From the NCBI GenBank assembly GCA_040772885.1, contig JAXGXF010000003.1, positions 1-64,000 of the forward strand: a DNA stretch of 64,000 bases, given 5' to 3'. The notes beneath the pieces were generated by a model. That model was given only the letters and a program-made list of their open reading frames with translations, searched no databases and had not been told where the DNA came from. This stretch comes from Pullichristensenella sp002068815 (lineage in GTDB: Bacteria; Bacillota; Clostridia; Christensenellales; Aristaeellaceae). Both the position numbers and the translations under genes were made by a program. This document shows positions 8,468 to 21,389 of this stretch, one piece after another (the first letter of the stretch is position 1; each line of letters opens with the position of its first letter).

Positions 8468-8511
8468 GGGGTGGGGTGACGGGGGTGGGGGTTTGGGGTC
8501 TGGGTTGGGGG
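8468..8511 (+). other. G-tract cluster (potential G-quadruplex)
   Basis: At least seven runs of three to five G separated by one to four bases on the plus strand. It sits between the tRNA-Asn and the 5S gene, where the transcribed strand RNA would be C-rich. The rest of 8512-8713 is GC-rich spacer without a gene. Confidence 0.5.
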
Positions 8512-8713
8512 TGTGTTTCGCGGGCGGTCGGGGGTTGGTTCGGCGCGCCATCGGTCGCTTGGCTCGGGTTCGGGCTTCACCGGCATCCGTGCCCGGCTCT
8601 GTATCTTCCCTTGGAATCCGGCACGCCTTCATCGGCACCCGGGCCCATCGCGCCTCCCGGCCTCCCGGCCTCTCGCCTGCGCCTTCCGGATCGCCTTTCC
8701 CTCTTATGTATGA

Positions 8714-8746
8714 GAGCGGGAAGGAGACACTGTCTCTATCCCGCTC
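8714..8746 (-). terminator. Strong hairpin after the 5S gene
   Basis: GAGCGGGA...TCCCGCTC with an inner GAGAC/GTCTC stem, directly behind the 5S 3' end. There is no U-run, so it is either a weak terminator or an rRNA processing signal that lets transcription continue to tRNA-Asn. Confidence 0.5.
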
Positions 8747-8753
8747 CCTGGTG

Positions 8754-8873
8754 GATTCCGGCAACGACCTACTCTCCCGGGCCGTTTCCAGCCAAGTACC
8801 ATCAGCGCGTGGAGGCTTAACTTCTGTGTTCGGTATGGGTACAGGTGGGTCCCTCCAGCCATTGTCACCGGAA
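8754..8873 (-). rRNA. rrf: 5S ribosomal RNA
   Basis: About 120 nt with the conserved core CCCATACCGAACACAGAAG and AAGCCTCCACGCGC, and 5'/3' ends that pair (TTCCGG with CCGGAA). The 280-nt spacer to the 23S gene has no tRNA. Confidence 0.93.
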
Positions 8874-9155
8874 ATTGTTATTAAGTTTTCAAGCTCGCCA
8901 TTCGCATGGGTCAGGGGATCGCGCCTTCGCGTCCTCCCTCGCGCTTCCCGCCTTTTCAGGCCGTCCACGCTTCCCAGCTCCGTTCGCCGGCCTCTCGGCC
9001 TTGCGAACCTCGCCTCCGCTTCTCGCCCTCCGCACCTTCAAAACCACACAGGAAAAGTTTGACCGCGCACTCCGGCCGCATCGGCTCCCAGGCTTTCCCA
9101 GCCTCGGTCCCCTCCGCTCCCGGAACACTCGCAAAGACATTCTCAAACATTCTTT

Positions 9156-12210
<3,055 letters not shown>

Positions 12211-12533
12211 CTCTGCCGTCAGCCATATACCCTCCTAAGACATGAGGCATACAGCCGACTCCTGTTCGTTCTGTCTTTGCTTTCTTTTCCTGTGCAGTTT
12301 TCAAGGTGCGGATCGAAAGGCCCACCGCGAATTCCCTCGGGAATCCACGCAGCGACCCTTCAAAGCGATACAGTGAAGGAATATCAAGAACAGACGGGTT
12401 CTTCTCCGGAGATTCTCCGGGGTTTGTTCGAGGCTTCCCTCTTCCGGTTTTCCTTCCGGCTTCCTTTACAGCTCAGCCTGCGCCTCGCCGTCGACCTCGG
12501 GAATCCGCAAACCTCCCGGTCTGCAGTTCTCCC

Positions 12534-14055
<1,522 letters not shown>

Positions 14056-14326
14056 ATCCTTCTCAAACTCGTTCTCGTCATCCCGAAGAACCTCTCGCCA
14101 AAGCGGTTCCTCTTTCCTGCGACCCGAGTTAAAACTCTCTCAGAATCTGACTGTTCTTCCTTCCGGAGACTTCAAAGGCTCTCTCAAACCCCGAAATCCG
14201 TCGCCGTCGGCGACAAGTCTTCCTTCCGGAAAACTCCCGTTATTCCTTCTCTGTATCGTTTTCAAGGTTCGCGTACCGCCCTCCCCGATCACCTTCCACG
14301 GGCGCCCGTTTCAAGCGGCAAGAGTT

Positions 14327-14355
14327 ATTATAGCAAAGTGGACATCACTTGTCAA
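14327..14355 (-). promoter_or_regulatory. rRNA operon promoter
   Basis: TTGACA, 17 bases, TATAAT on the minus strand: a perfect consensus. A 270-nt leader (14056-14326) follows before the 16S gene; it includes CCTTGAAAAC, also found in the 16S-23S spacer. I see no coding sequence in the leader. Confidence 0.93.
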
Positions 14356-14441
14356 CACCTTTTTTGCATTTCCAAGTACCGACATTTTGTTGCCGCGCGC
14401 GGAGGCGACCACAACATCTCGTGGTTTCCGGATTTCCGCAC

Positions 14442-14468
14442 AAAAAAAGCGCCCGCCGCGAAGCGGGC
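14442..14468 (-). terminator. Terminator after the YlbJ-like gene
   Basis: GCCCGC, six bases, GCGGGC followed by GCTTTTTTT on the minus strand, nine bases after the stop codon. Confidence 0.9.
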
Positions 14469-14476
14469 AAAATCTG

Positions 14477-15487
14477 TTAAGAATTGGGTTTCTTCCGCGC
14501 GAGCGCGAACAGCACCGGCATCAGGAGCAGAAGCGCCGCGAGCGTCGAGAGCTCCATCGCGGGCACCCCTCCGGCGGTCGCCATCGCGGGCGCGGCGGCG
14601 CCGGGCAGCTCGAAGCGCGCCGCGACGATGCCGGCCGAGACCGCCGCCGCGAACGCGCGCGCCGCGATGTACTCGCGCCAGCGGAGCCCCAGCGGCTTCA
14701 GGATCGCCATGTTCTGCGCGGCGATGCACAATCCGCAGAATCCGGTGATCGCGCCGACGACCGCCCAGTGCGCGCCGACCTCCGCCGCCTCCGCCGCGCC
14801 GGAGGGCATGTCGAGCACGTAGAGCAGCGCGCGCCCCGCGTCCTCCCCCGCGAGCCGCGCGAGCAATCCCGCGCCGACCGAGAACATCACCATGTAGCCG
14901 CAGACCTGCAGGATGTTCAAAACCGCCGTCCTGACCGGCTTCTCCGCCTCGCCCTGGTCGGCCTGCGGGACGATCTCGGTCTCGCCGGAGAAGCAGTTGC
15001 GAAGCGCGAACCCGGTCAGAATCTGCGCGACGGCCTGCCCGATGATCAGCCACAGCCCGAACTCCGGCGAGCCGAACAGCGCGACGCCGACGCCGGACAT
15101 CAAATACACCGGCGACGCGCCGGTCGTCATCAGCGCCATCCGCTTGAACTCGCCGCGCCGCATGCCGCCGCCGACGCGCGCCGACGCGAGCGCGCCCGCG
15201 GGGGAGCCGGCGAGCATGCCGGTGAACACCGACGCGGCCGCGCTGCCCGGGAGCTTGAACAGCGGCCGCATGACGCCGCCGAGCACGCGCTCGTACGCGC
15301 GCCGCGCCGCCGGACAGGTCAGGGACGGCAAAAGCGCCAGGAACGGGAACAGCGACGGGCCCACCGAATACGCCCAGACGCGCATCGCGCGCTGCGCGGA
15401 AAACAGCGCCTCCCCGGGCCACACCAGCATCAGAAACACGAGAATCAGCGCGCCGAGAAACTTTGCCACGACCCATAGCCTGCGCAC
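14477..15487 (-). CDS. ylbJ: YlbJ-like sporulation integral membrane protein
   Basis: A 336-residue polytopic membrane protein with about eight hydrophobic segments. It resembles YlbJ/nucleoside-recognition (Gate) domain proteins: SVGPSLFPFLALLP near the N-terminus, then GMLAGSPAGALASARVGGGM with RRGEFKRMALMTTGASPVYL, the layout of the family. YlbJ is needed for spore coat or cortex function in Bacillus. The GTG at 15487 was chosen because GGAGG lies eight bases before it; a GTG at 15496 abuts the ribosome binding site. It is transcribed away from the divergent pseudouridine synthase gene. Confidence 0.7.
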   Translation of the reverse strand: MRRLWVVAKFLGALILVFLMLVWPGEALFSAQRAMRVWAYSVGPSLFPFLALLPSLTCPAARRAYERVLGGVMRPLFKLPGSAAASVFTGMLAGSPAGALASARVGGGMRRGEFKRMALMTTGASPVYLMSGVGVALFGSPEFGLWLIIGQAVAQILTGFALRNCFSGETEIVPQADQGEAEKPVRTAVLNILQVCGYMVMFSVGAGLLARLAGEDAGRALLYVLDMPSGAAEAAEVGAHWAVVGAITGFCGLCIAAQNMAILKPLGLRWREYIAARAFAAAVSAGIVAARFELPGAAAPAMATAGGVPAMELSTLAALLLLMPVLFALARKKPNS

Positions 15488-15520
15488 CCCGATCACCTCC
15501 GGGCTATCCTATGCTTGATC

Positions 15521-15550
15521 TTGCGCCGGAACCCCTGGCGGTGTTATAAT
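15521..15550 (+). promoter_or_regulatory. Putative promoter of the rsu-type operon
   Basis: TTGCGC, 18 bases, TATAAT, ending 16 bases before the ATG at 15566. Confidence 0.5.
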
Positions 15551-15565
15551 AATCTGGAAGGGGGA

Positions 15566-16279
15566 ATGACCGTGCGGCTGGACAGGCTGCTCTCGACGTC
15601 CGGCATCTCGCGCGCGGAGGCCAGGCTCGCGATCCGGGCGGGGCGCGTGCGGGTAAACGGCGAGGTCGTCCGCGACGCGGGCGCGCACGCGGAGGCGGGC
15701 GACGTGCTCGTCGACGGCCGTCCGCTCGAATTGCCCGGCGAGCTTTACCTGATGCTCAACAAGCCCGCGGGCGTCGTGACCGCCGCGAGGGACAATGTAA
15801 GCGACACGGTGTTTTCGCTCTTGCCGGACGCGATCCGAAGGCGCGACCCGTCGCCGGTCGGCCGGCTCGACAAGGACGTGACGGGGCTTCTGCTGTTCAC
15901 GACCGACGGCGAGCTGCTGCACAGGCTGATCTCGCCGAAGCGGACGGTCGAGAAGGTCTACCTCGCCTCGGTCGAGGGCACCCCGGACGCGGGCGACGCG
16001 CGGGTGTTCGCCGAGGGCGTTCCGCTCTCGGACTTCACGGCGAAGCCTTCGAAGCTCGAGGTCGTCGGGGACGGGCTCGCGCTCGCGACCGTCACCGAGG
16101 GCAAGTTCCACCAGGTCAAGCGGATGTTCGCGGCGATCGGCCACCCGGTCGTCTCGCTCACGCGGCTGTCGGTCGGCGGCGTGACGCTCGACCCGTCGCT
16201 GCCCGAGGGCGGCTTTCGCATGCTCGAAGAATCCGAGGTCTCGGCGCTGTACGCGGTCGCCGGGCTCGAAAGGAAATGA
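15566..16279 (+). CDS. RsuA/RluB-family pseudouridine synthase
   Basis: A 237-residue rRNA pseudouridine synthase. The N-terminal S4 RNA-binding domain (VRLDRLLSTSGISRAEARLA, VRVNGEVVRDAG; residues 1-60) is followed by the catalytic domain with the conserved Asp motif VGRLDKDVTGLLLFTTDG and the C-terminal motif VTEGKFHQVKRMFAAIGHPV. The family isomerises one uridine in 16S or 23S rRNA; size and domain order fit RsuA best. The ATG at 15566 follows GGAAGGGGG. It is coupled by a four-base overlap to the methyltransferase. Confidence 0.92.
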   Translation: MTVRLDRLLSTSGISRAEARLAIRAGRVRVNGEVVRDAGAHAEAGDVLVDGRPLELPGELYLMLNKPAGVVTAARDNVSDTVFSLLPDAIRRRDPSPVGRLDKDVTGLLLFTTDGELLHRLISPKRTVEKVYLASVEGTPDAGDARVFAEGVPLSDFTAKPSKLEVVGDGLALATVTEGKFHQVKRMFAAIGHPVVSLTRLSVGGVTLDPSLPEGGFRMLEESEVSALYAVAGLERK

Positions 16280-16893
16280 CGATGTCCGAACACTACTACA
16301 CCCCGTCGCCGTCGTCGAAACACGACGAACACCGCGTCGAAATCTCGGCGCTCGGCGAGGCGCTCTCGTGCGCGACCGACGCCGGCGTGTTCTCGCGCGG
16401 CGGTCTCGACGTCGGCACGCGGATTTTGATCGAGGCGCTGCCGACGCTTTCCGGCCGGGTGCTCGACCTCGGCTGCGGCTGGGGCGCGCTCGGGGGGCTG
16501 CTCGCGAAGAAATACCCGGACGCCGAGTTCGTGCTGACGGACGTCAACGAGCGCGCGGTCGCGCTGGCGGAGCGGAACATCCGGCAAAACGGCCTCAAAA
16601 ACGCGCGCGCGGTTCGGGGCGACGGCTTCGAATCCGTCGAGGGCGCGTTCGACTGGATACTGACGAACCCGCCCATCCGCGCGGGAAAGGCCGTGATCTA
16701 CGGCCTGTTCCGCGCGGCGCAAAGACACCTCGCAGAGGGCGGCAGGCTCGTGGTCGTCATCCGCAAGCAGCAGGGCGCGAAGTCCGCCGAGGCGTTTCTG
16801 TCGGAGATTTTCCCGCGCGTCGAGGCGATCGACAAGAGCGGGGGCTACTGGGTATTGATGGCGGATATGCGCCGCGAGGAGGATATAAGATGA
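16276..16893 (+). CDS. RsmC-like class I methyltransferase
   Basis: A 205-residue SAM-dependent methyltransferase. Motif I is DLGCGWGALGGLLAKKYP (residues about 68-85), the acidic SAM-ribose residue is in VLTDVNERA, and the catalytic NPP motif is WILTNPPIRAGK. This NPPxxAGK pattern marks the RsmC/YbxB group that methylates guanine N2 in 16S rRNA. The ATG overlaps the preceding stop, and its own stop overlaps the next ATG, so three genes are translationally coupled. Confidence 0.9.
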   Translation: MTMSEHYYTPSPSSKHDEHRVEISALGEALSCATDAGVFSRGGLDVGTRILIEALPTLSGRVLDLGCGWGALGGLLAKKYPDAEFVLTDVNERAVALAERNIRQNGLKNARAVRGDGFESVEGAFDWILTNPPIRAGKAVIYGLFRAAQRHLAEGGRLVVVIRKQQGAKSAEAFLSEIFPRVEAIDKSGGYWVLMADMRREEDIR

Positions 16894-17960
16894 AGGAAAA
16901 CCGGCTGAACCGCGTCGCAAAGGGCATGGAGGCGATGGGCCTTGCGCAGATTCTCGTCAGCTCTCCCGCGTCGGTCTACTATTTGACCGGCACGTGGGTC
17001 GAGCCGGGCGAGCGGATGCTTGCGCTCTACATCCACAAAAGCGGCGACGCGAAGCTGTTCGCGAACCGCATGTTCGCGCTGTCCGGAAGCGTCGACGCGC
17101 CGCTCGTCGAGTTCGACGACACCGAGGACGCGGCGAAGATCCTCGCGGACGCGCTCCGGCCCGGCGCGATCGGCATAGACAAGCTCTGGCCGAGCCAGTT
17201 CACGATACGGCTGATGGACGCGCGGGGCGACATACGGCCCGTGCTCGGCTCGAGGCCGGTCGACGACGCGCGCATGCGCAAGGACGCCGAGGAAATCGCG
17301 CTGATGCGCGAGAGTTCGCGGAAAAACGACGCCGCGATTGCGCTGGCGATGGAATCCGTCCAGGCGCGCGCGACCGAGAAGGGCGTCGCCGACGCCTACG
17401 AGCGCGCCGCCGCGTCGGTCGGGGGCGCGGGTTCGAGCTTTCCGCCGCTGATCTGCTTCGGCAGGAACACCGCCGAGCCGCACCACTCGACCGACACAAC
17501 AGAGCTTCGACCCGGCGACGCGGTGATACTCGACGTCGGGCTCTCGTGGAACCGCTACGCGAGCGACATGACGCGCACCGCGTTCTTCGGAGAGCCTTCC
17601 GACGAGCAGAGGCGCGTGCACGACATCGTCGTAAAGGCAAACGCCGCGGGCCGCGCGGCGGCGAGGCCGGGCGTTCCGATGCGGGAGATCGACCGCGCGG
17701 CGCGCAAGGTCATCGAGGACGCGGGCTACGGGCCGTATTTCATCCACCGCACCGGCCACGGCATCGGCCTCGAGGTGCACGAGCCGCCGGACGCGAGCGC
17801 GGTCAGCGATGTGATCGCCGCGCCGGGCATGGTGTTCTCGGTCGAGCCCGGCATCTACCTTCCCGGCCGCTTCGGCGTGCGCGAGGAGGACTTGGTGCTG
17901 ATCACCGGGGACGGCGCGGAGACTTTCAACCATTTCCCCCACGAGATGCGCATACTCTGA
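16890..17960 (+). CDS. M24-family aminopeptidase (Xaa-Pro type)
   Basis: A 356-residue metallopeptidase. Residues 1-125 form the creatinase-like N-terminal domain and the rest the pita-bread domain. All five metal ligands are visible: Asp in VILDVGLSW, Asp in YASDMTRTAF, His in HRTGHGIGLEVHEPP, Glu in FSVEPGIYLPG and Glu in VREEDLVLI. Such enzymes remove N-terminal residues next to proline. The ATG at 16890 overlaps the methyltransferase stop and follows GAGGAGG; the frame upstream of it is only a shadow. Confidence 0.92.
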   Translation: MKENRLNRVAKGMEAMGLAQILVSSPASVYYLTGTWVEPGERMLALYIHKSGDAKLFANRMFALSGSVDAPLVEFDDTEDAAKILADALRPGAIGIDKLWPSQFTIRLMDARGDIRPVLGSRPVDDARMRKDAEEIALMRESSRKNDAAIALAMESVQARATEKGVADAYERAAASVGGAGSSFPPLICFGRNTAEPHHSTDTTELRPGDAVILDVGLSWNRYASDMTRTAFFGEPSDEQRRVHDIVVKANAAGRAAARPGVPMREIDRAARKVIEDAGYGPYFIHRTGHGIGLEVHEPPDASAVSDVIAAPGMVFSVEPGIYLPGRFGVREEDLVLITGDGAETFNHFPHEMRIL

Positions 17961-17982
17961 GCCGCGGAAAGGTGGCGACTCT

Positions 17983-18966
17983 GTGGAATTTGAGTTCATC
18001 GAGCACATGGGCGGCATGGACATACGCATGTTCATCGTGACGATCTACAAGCGCCAGACGCACTTTCACAGCGACATCGAGATCCTTTTGCCGCTCGAGG
18101 GGTCGGTGATGATCGACGTCTCGACCCGGCGCAGCGTCGTCGAGGCGGGCGAATTCTTCATCGTCAACCGCAACGAGGCGCACTCGCTGGTGCGCACCGA
18201 GCACCCGAACGTGCTGCTCGTTTTGCAGTTCAGCCCGAACTTCTCGAAGGACTACTACCCGCAGCTCTCGCGCATACGCATACGGCAGCACCACATCGTG
18301 CCGAAGTGGATGCCGAAGCTGCATCAGGAATTGAAGGCGGCGTTCGCGTTCATGCTGCGCTGGATGGGCGAGAAGCGCGAGGGCTATCAGCTCGCGCTGA
18401 TGAGCGGGCTGAACGCGGTCGCCTGCGCGATCGTGCGCCACGGCGTCTATGAAAACCAGAGCGCCGAGAAGCCGACCGGCGAGGAAAAGACGCGCGCCAG
18501 ACTCACGAGCATCGTCGATTACATCCAGAAAAACTACACGCACAACGTGTCCCTGGCCGAGCTCTCGAAGGCCGAGAACATGGACATGACCTATCTGTCG
18601 CATTTCATCAAAAAGCAATTGGGCATCTCCTTTCGCGAATACGTAAACCGGCTTCGGCTCGAGCGCGCGGTCGACTTGGTTACGAACACGCGCATGCGCA
18701 TGATCGACGTCTGCGTCGACTGCGGCTACTCCGACTACCGCTACCTCAACAAGGCGTTTTTGCAGGAGTTCGGCATGACGCCGGCGCAGCTGCGCGAAAA
18801 GGGGCTCGTGTCCAGGCCCTTGATCTTCTCCGACAGCGACCCGGAGGGCGCGGGCGAGCACAGCTACATGAACCTCGTCGCGGTCTACCAGCGCGTGCTC
18901 GAGCAGCTCGAGGCGCCAGACATTTCATCGCAAATTCATCCGTTTTTTCAGAAAATCACAAAATAA
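17983..18966 (+). CDS. AraC-family transcriptional regulator
   Basis: A 327-residue regulator. The N-terminal cupin domain (residues 1-110: HFHSDIEILLPLEGSVMID, EAGEFFIVNRNEAHSL) probably binds a sugar. Two helix-turn-helices follow at about 180-280 (VSLAELSKAENMDMTYLSHF and MIDVCVDCGYSDYRYLNKAF, then FGMTPAQLREK). The GTG at 17983 follows GGAAAGGTGG. Its position at the head of sugar cluster A suggests that it controls those genes. The C-terminal 45 residues are an extension without a recognised domain. Confidence 0.9.
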   Translation: MEFEFIEHMGGMDIRMFIVTIYKRQTHFHSDIEILLPLEGSVMIDVSTRRSVVEAGEFFIVNRNEAHSLVRTEHPNVLLVLQFSPNFSKDYYPQLSRIRIRQHHIVPKWMPKLHQELKAAFAFMLRWMGEKREGYQLALMSGLNAVACAIVRHGVYENQSAEKPTGEEKTRARLTSIVDYIQKNYTHNVSLAELSKAENMDMTYLSHFIKKQLGISFREYVNRLRLERAVDLVTNTRMRMIDVCVDCGYSDYRYLNKAFLQEFGMTPAQLREKGLVSRPLIFSDSDPEGAGEHSYMNLVAVYQRVLEQLEAPDISSQIHPFFQKITK

Positions 18967-19041
18967 TCTGCAACGCAAACCAAAACCATGCAGGTGTTAC
19001 TTTGTTAACTGTGGTATCATGTCTACAATAAGAAACGGAAA

Positions 19042-19070
19042 ATATTCCGGTGAATACGCCAAACATTCCG
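19042..19070 (+). promoter_or_regulatory. Direct repeat, candidate AraC site
   Basis: ATATTCCG (19042-19049) and ACATTCCG (19063-19070) are 21 bp apart, two helical turns on the same face. They lie 70-100 bases before the oxidoreductase start. A weak TATCAT at 19015-19020 is upstream, so the true promoter is unclear. Confidence 0.3.
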
Positions 19071-19140
19071 AAAAGATTTGGTGTGTTGCGCCGGACAATG
19101 AAACTTTTTGTAGGCGGATCGACGGAAAGGACGGGTTGCA

Positions 19141-20280
19141 ATGGGCAGAAAATTGCACTACGGCATGGTCGGCGGAGGCCCCGGCGCGTTCATCGGCGAC
19201 GCGCACCGGCGCTCGATCAACCTGGACGGCATGGCGGAGCTGGTCGCGGGCTGCTTTTCGAGGAGCTACGAGGGGACGCTCGAGACCGGCAAGGCGCTGG
19301 GCATCGCTCCGGACCGGCTGTACCGCACGTTCGAGGAGATGGCGGCCGCGGAATCGAAGCGCGAGGATGGCATCGACTTCGCCGTCGTCGTGACGCCGAA
19401 CCACGCGCACTACGCGGCGTGCAAGGCGTTCCTCGAGGCCGGCATACACGTCAGCTGCGACAAGCCGCTGTGCGTCAACTCCGAACAGGCGCTCGAACTT
19501 GAAAGGCTCGCGAGGGAGAAGGGGCTCCTGTTCCTCGTGACCTACACCTACATGGGCCACGTGACCGCGAAGCACGCGCGCGAGATCATCAAGCGCGGCG
19601 ACATTGGAACCGTGCGCACCGTCGCGGCCGAGTACCCGCAGGGCTGGCTCGCGCACGAGGGCGAGTGGGGCGGCAAGCAGGGCTCGTGGCGCTGCGACCC
19701 GAAGCAGTCCGGCGACACGAACTGCCTGGGCGACATCGGAACGCACATCGAGAACACCGTCGCCATGATGACCGGGCTCAAGATCCGGCGCGTGCTTGCG
19801 AAGATGGACAAGGTCGTCCCGGGAAGGCTGCTCGACGACAACGACTTCGTGCTCGTCGAGTACGAAAACGGCGCGACCGGCATGTACTGGTCGAGCCAGA
19901 TCGCGATCGGCCACGACAACAGCCTGCGCGTGCGCATCTACGGCGACGGCGGCTCGATCCAGTGGTTCCAGGAGGAGCCGGAGAAGATCACCGTCGTCAA
20001 GAAGGACGGGTCGCTGACCGAGCACCACCGCGGCTACGGCTCGATCGCGCCGGCGGCGGCAAAGTACGCGAGGCTCCCGAGCGGCCACCCGGAGGGCTGG
20101 ATCGAGGCGATGGCGAACCTCTACCGCAGCTTCATCGAGTGCATCCGCGCGAAGGAGGCGGGCACGTTCGCCGAGGACATGGTCGACTTCCCGACGGTCT
20201 CCGACGGCGCGGACGGCGTGCGCTTCATCGAGGCGTGCCTGAAGTCCACGCGAAACGGCAACACCTGGGTGGAACTGTAA
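19141..20280 (+). CDS. Gfo/Idh/MocA-family oxidoreductase
   Basis: A 379-residue NAD(P)-dependent dehydrogenase. The Rossmann domain starts with YGMVGGGPGAFIGDAHR (glycine-rich loop), with VVVTPNHAHYAACKAFLEAG and the catalytic Lys in CDKPLCVNS (equivalent to the family EKP motif). The C-terminal alpha/beta domain has GDIGTHIENTVAMMTG with the conserved His. It oxidises or reduces a sugar or polyol; which one is unknown. It is the first structural gene of cluster A and is followed at 28 bases by a TIM-barrel isomerase. Confidence 0.93.
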   Translation: MGRKLHYGMVGGGPGAFIGDAHRRSINLDGMAELVAGCFSRSYEGTLETGKALGIAPDRLYRTFEEMAAAESKREDGIDFAVVVTPNHAHYAACKAFLEAGIHVSCDKPLCVNSEQALELERLAREKGLLFLVTYTYMGHVTAKHAREIIKRGDIGTVRTVAAEYPQGWLAHEGEWGGKQGSWRCDPKQSGDTNCLGDIGTHIENTVAMMTGLKIRRVLAKMDKVVPGRLLDDNDFVLVEYENGATGMYWSSQIAIGHDNSLRVRIYGDGGSIQWFQEEPEKITVVKKDGSLTEHHRGYGSIAPAAAKYARLPSGHPEGWIEAMANLYRSFIECIRAKEAGTFAEDMVDFPTVSDGADGVRFIEACLKSTRNGNTWVEL

Positions 20281-20308
20281 AAACGACATCGTATAGGAGG
20301 AAACGGAT

Positions 20309-21301
20309 ATGGCAAGACCCATTACGCTTTGCACCGCCCAGTGGGCGGATCTGCCGCTTGACGAACTTTGCAGGGTCGCCAAGCAGATGGGCTACGAGGG
20401 ACTCGAGCTCGCGACCTGGGGGCCGATCGACGTCAAGCGCGCGTCGGAGGACCTCGAGTATGTCAAGGAGGTCAAGGACACGCTCGCGAAGCACGGCCTG
20501 GGCTGCTGGGCGATTGCCGCGCACGTGCCGGGCCAGTGCGTCGCCGACCTCTGGGACCCGCGGCTGGACGGCTTCGCGCCGGCGGAGTGCTCCGGAAAGC
20601 CGGAGCTGATCCGCAAGTGGGGCACCGAGCAGATGATGCTGACCGCGAAGGCCGCCCACAACATGGGCGTCAAGGTCGTCACCGGCTTCATGGGGAGCCC
20701 GATCTTCAAGTACTTTTACTCGTTCCCGCAGACCTCCGAGGCCATGGTTGAGGCGGGCTTCCGGGAGGTCAAGGAGTGCTGGGGGCCGATCTTCGACGAG
20801 TTCGACAGGTACGGCGTGAAGTTCGCGCTCGAGGTGCACCCGGGCGAGATCGCGTTCGACTATTGGACGTTCAAGAAGCTGCTCGAGACCTTCGACTACC
20901 GCGAGACGCTCGGCTGCAACTTCGACCCCTCGCACCTCGTCTGGCAGATGGTCGACCCGTGCATGTTCCTCGAGGACTTCATCGACCGCGTCTACCACGT
21001 GCACGCGAAGGACTGCAAGCTGAACTACAACGGCCGCAACGGGTGTCTCGGCTCGCACATCACCTTCGGCGACGTGCGAAGGGGCTGGAACTTCGTGTCG
21101 CTCGGCCACGGCGACGTCGACTTCGACGGCATCTGCCGCGTGCTCAACCAGGGCGGCTATTCGGGCCCGCTGTCCGTCGAATGGGAGGACTCCGGCATGG
21201 ACCGCATCTACGGCGCGACCGAGGCTTGCGAGTTCCTGCAGAGGTACAACTTCGAGGTCTCGAAGGTCGCGTTCGACTCGGCGATCCGGACCGACGCCTG
21301 A
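20309..21301 (+). CDS. Xylose-isomerase-like TIM barrel (sugar isomerase/epimerase)
   Basis: A 330-residue AP-endonuclease-2/xylose-isomerase-like TIM barrel. Expected metal ligands are visible: Glu in ALEVHPGEIAFD, Asp and His in CNFDPSHLVWQ, His in VYHVHAKDCK and Glu in SVEWEDSG. It lacks a signal peptide. Members epimerise, isomerise or, with keto-sugar substrates, eliminate; the reaction here is not defined. RBS GGAGG lies before the ATG. It is co-directional with the dehydrogenase and likely acts on its product. Confidence 0.88.
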   Translation: MARPITLCTAQWADLPLDELCRVAKQMGYEGLELATWGPIDVKRASEDLEYVKEVKDTLAKHGLGCWAIAAHVPGQCVADLWDPRLDGFAPAECSGKPELIRKWGTEQMMLTAKAAHNMGVKVVTGFMGSPIFKYFYSFPQTSEAMVEAGFREVKECWGPIFDEFDRYGVKFALEVHPGEIAFDYWTFKKLLETFDYRETLGCNFDPSHLVWQMVDPCMFLEDFIDRVYHVHAKDCKLNYNGRNGCLGSHITFGDVRRGWNFVSLGHGDVDFDGICRVLNQGGYSGPLSVEWEDSGMDRIYGATEACEFLQRYNFEVSKVAFDSAIRTDA

Positions 21302-21311
21302 CCTATGCCCG

Positions 21312-21360
21312 CGCGCGGCGGGGGGAAAGAGTGCGCAACGCGCTTCCCCCGCCGCGCGGC
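21312..21360 (+). other. Long GC-rich hairpin between isomerase and ABC genes
   Basis: GCGCGGCGGGGGGAA pairs with TTCCCCCGCCGCGC (about 14 bp, one bulge) around a 17-base loop, followed by CCTTTCC. It may attenuate transcription or protect an mRNA end. Confidence 0.5.
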
Positions 21361-21389
21361 CTTTCCCGAGATAAAGGAGCGCGCATGCC

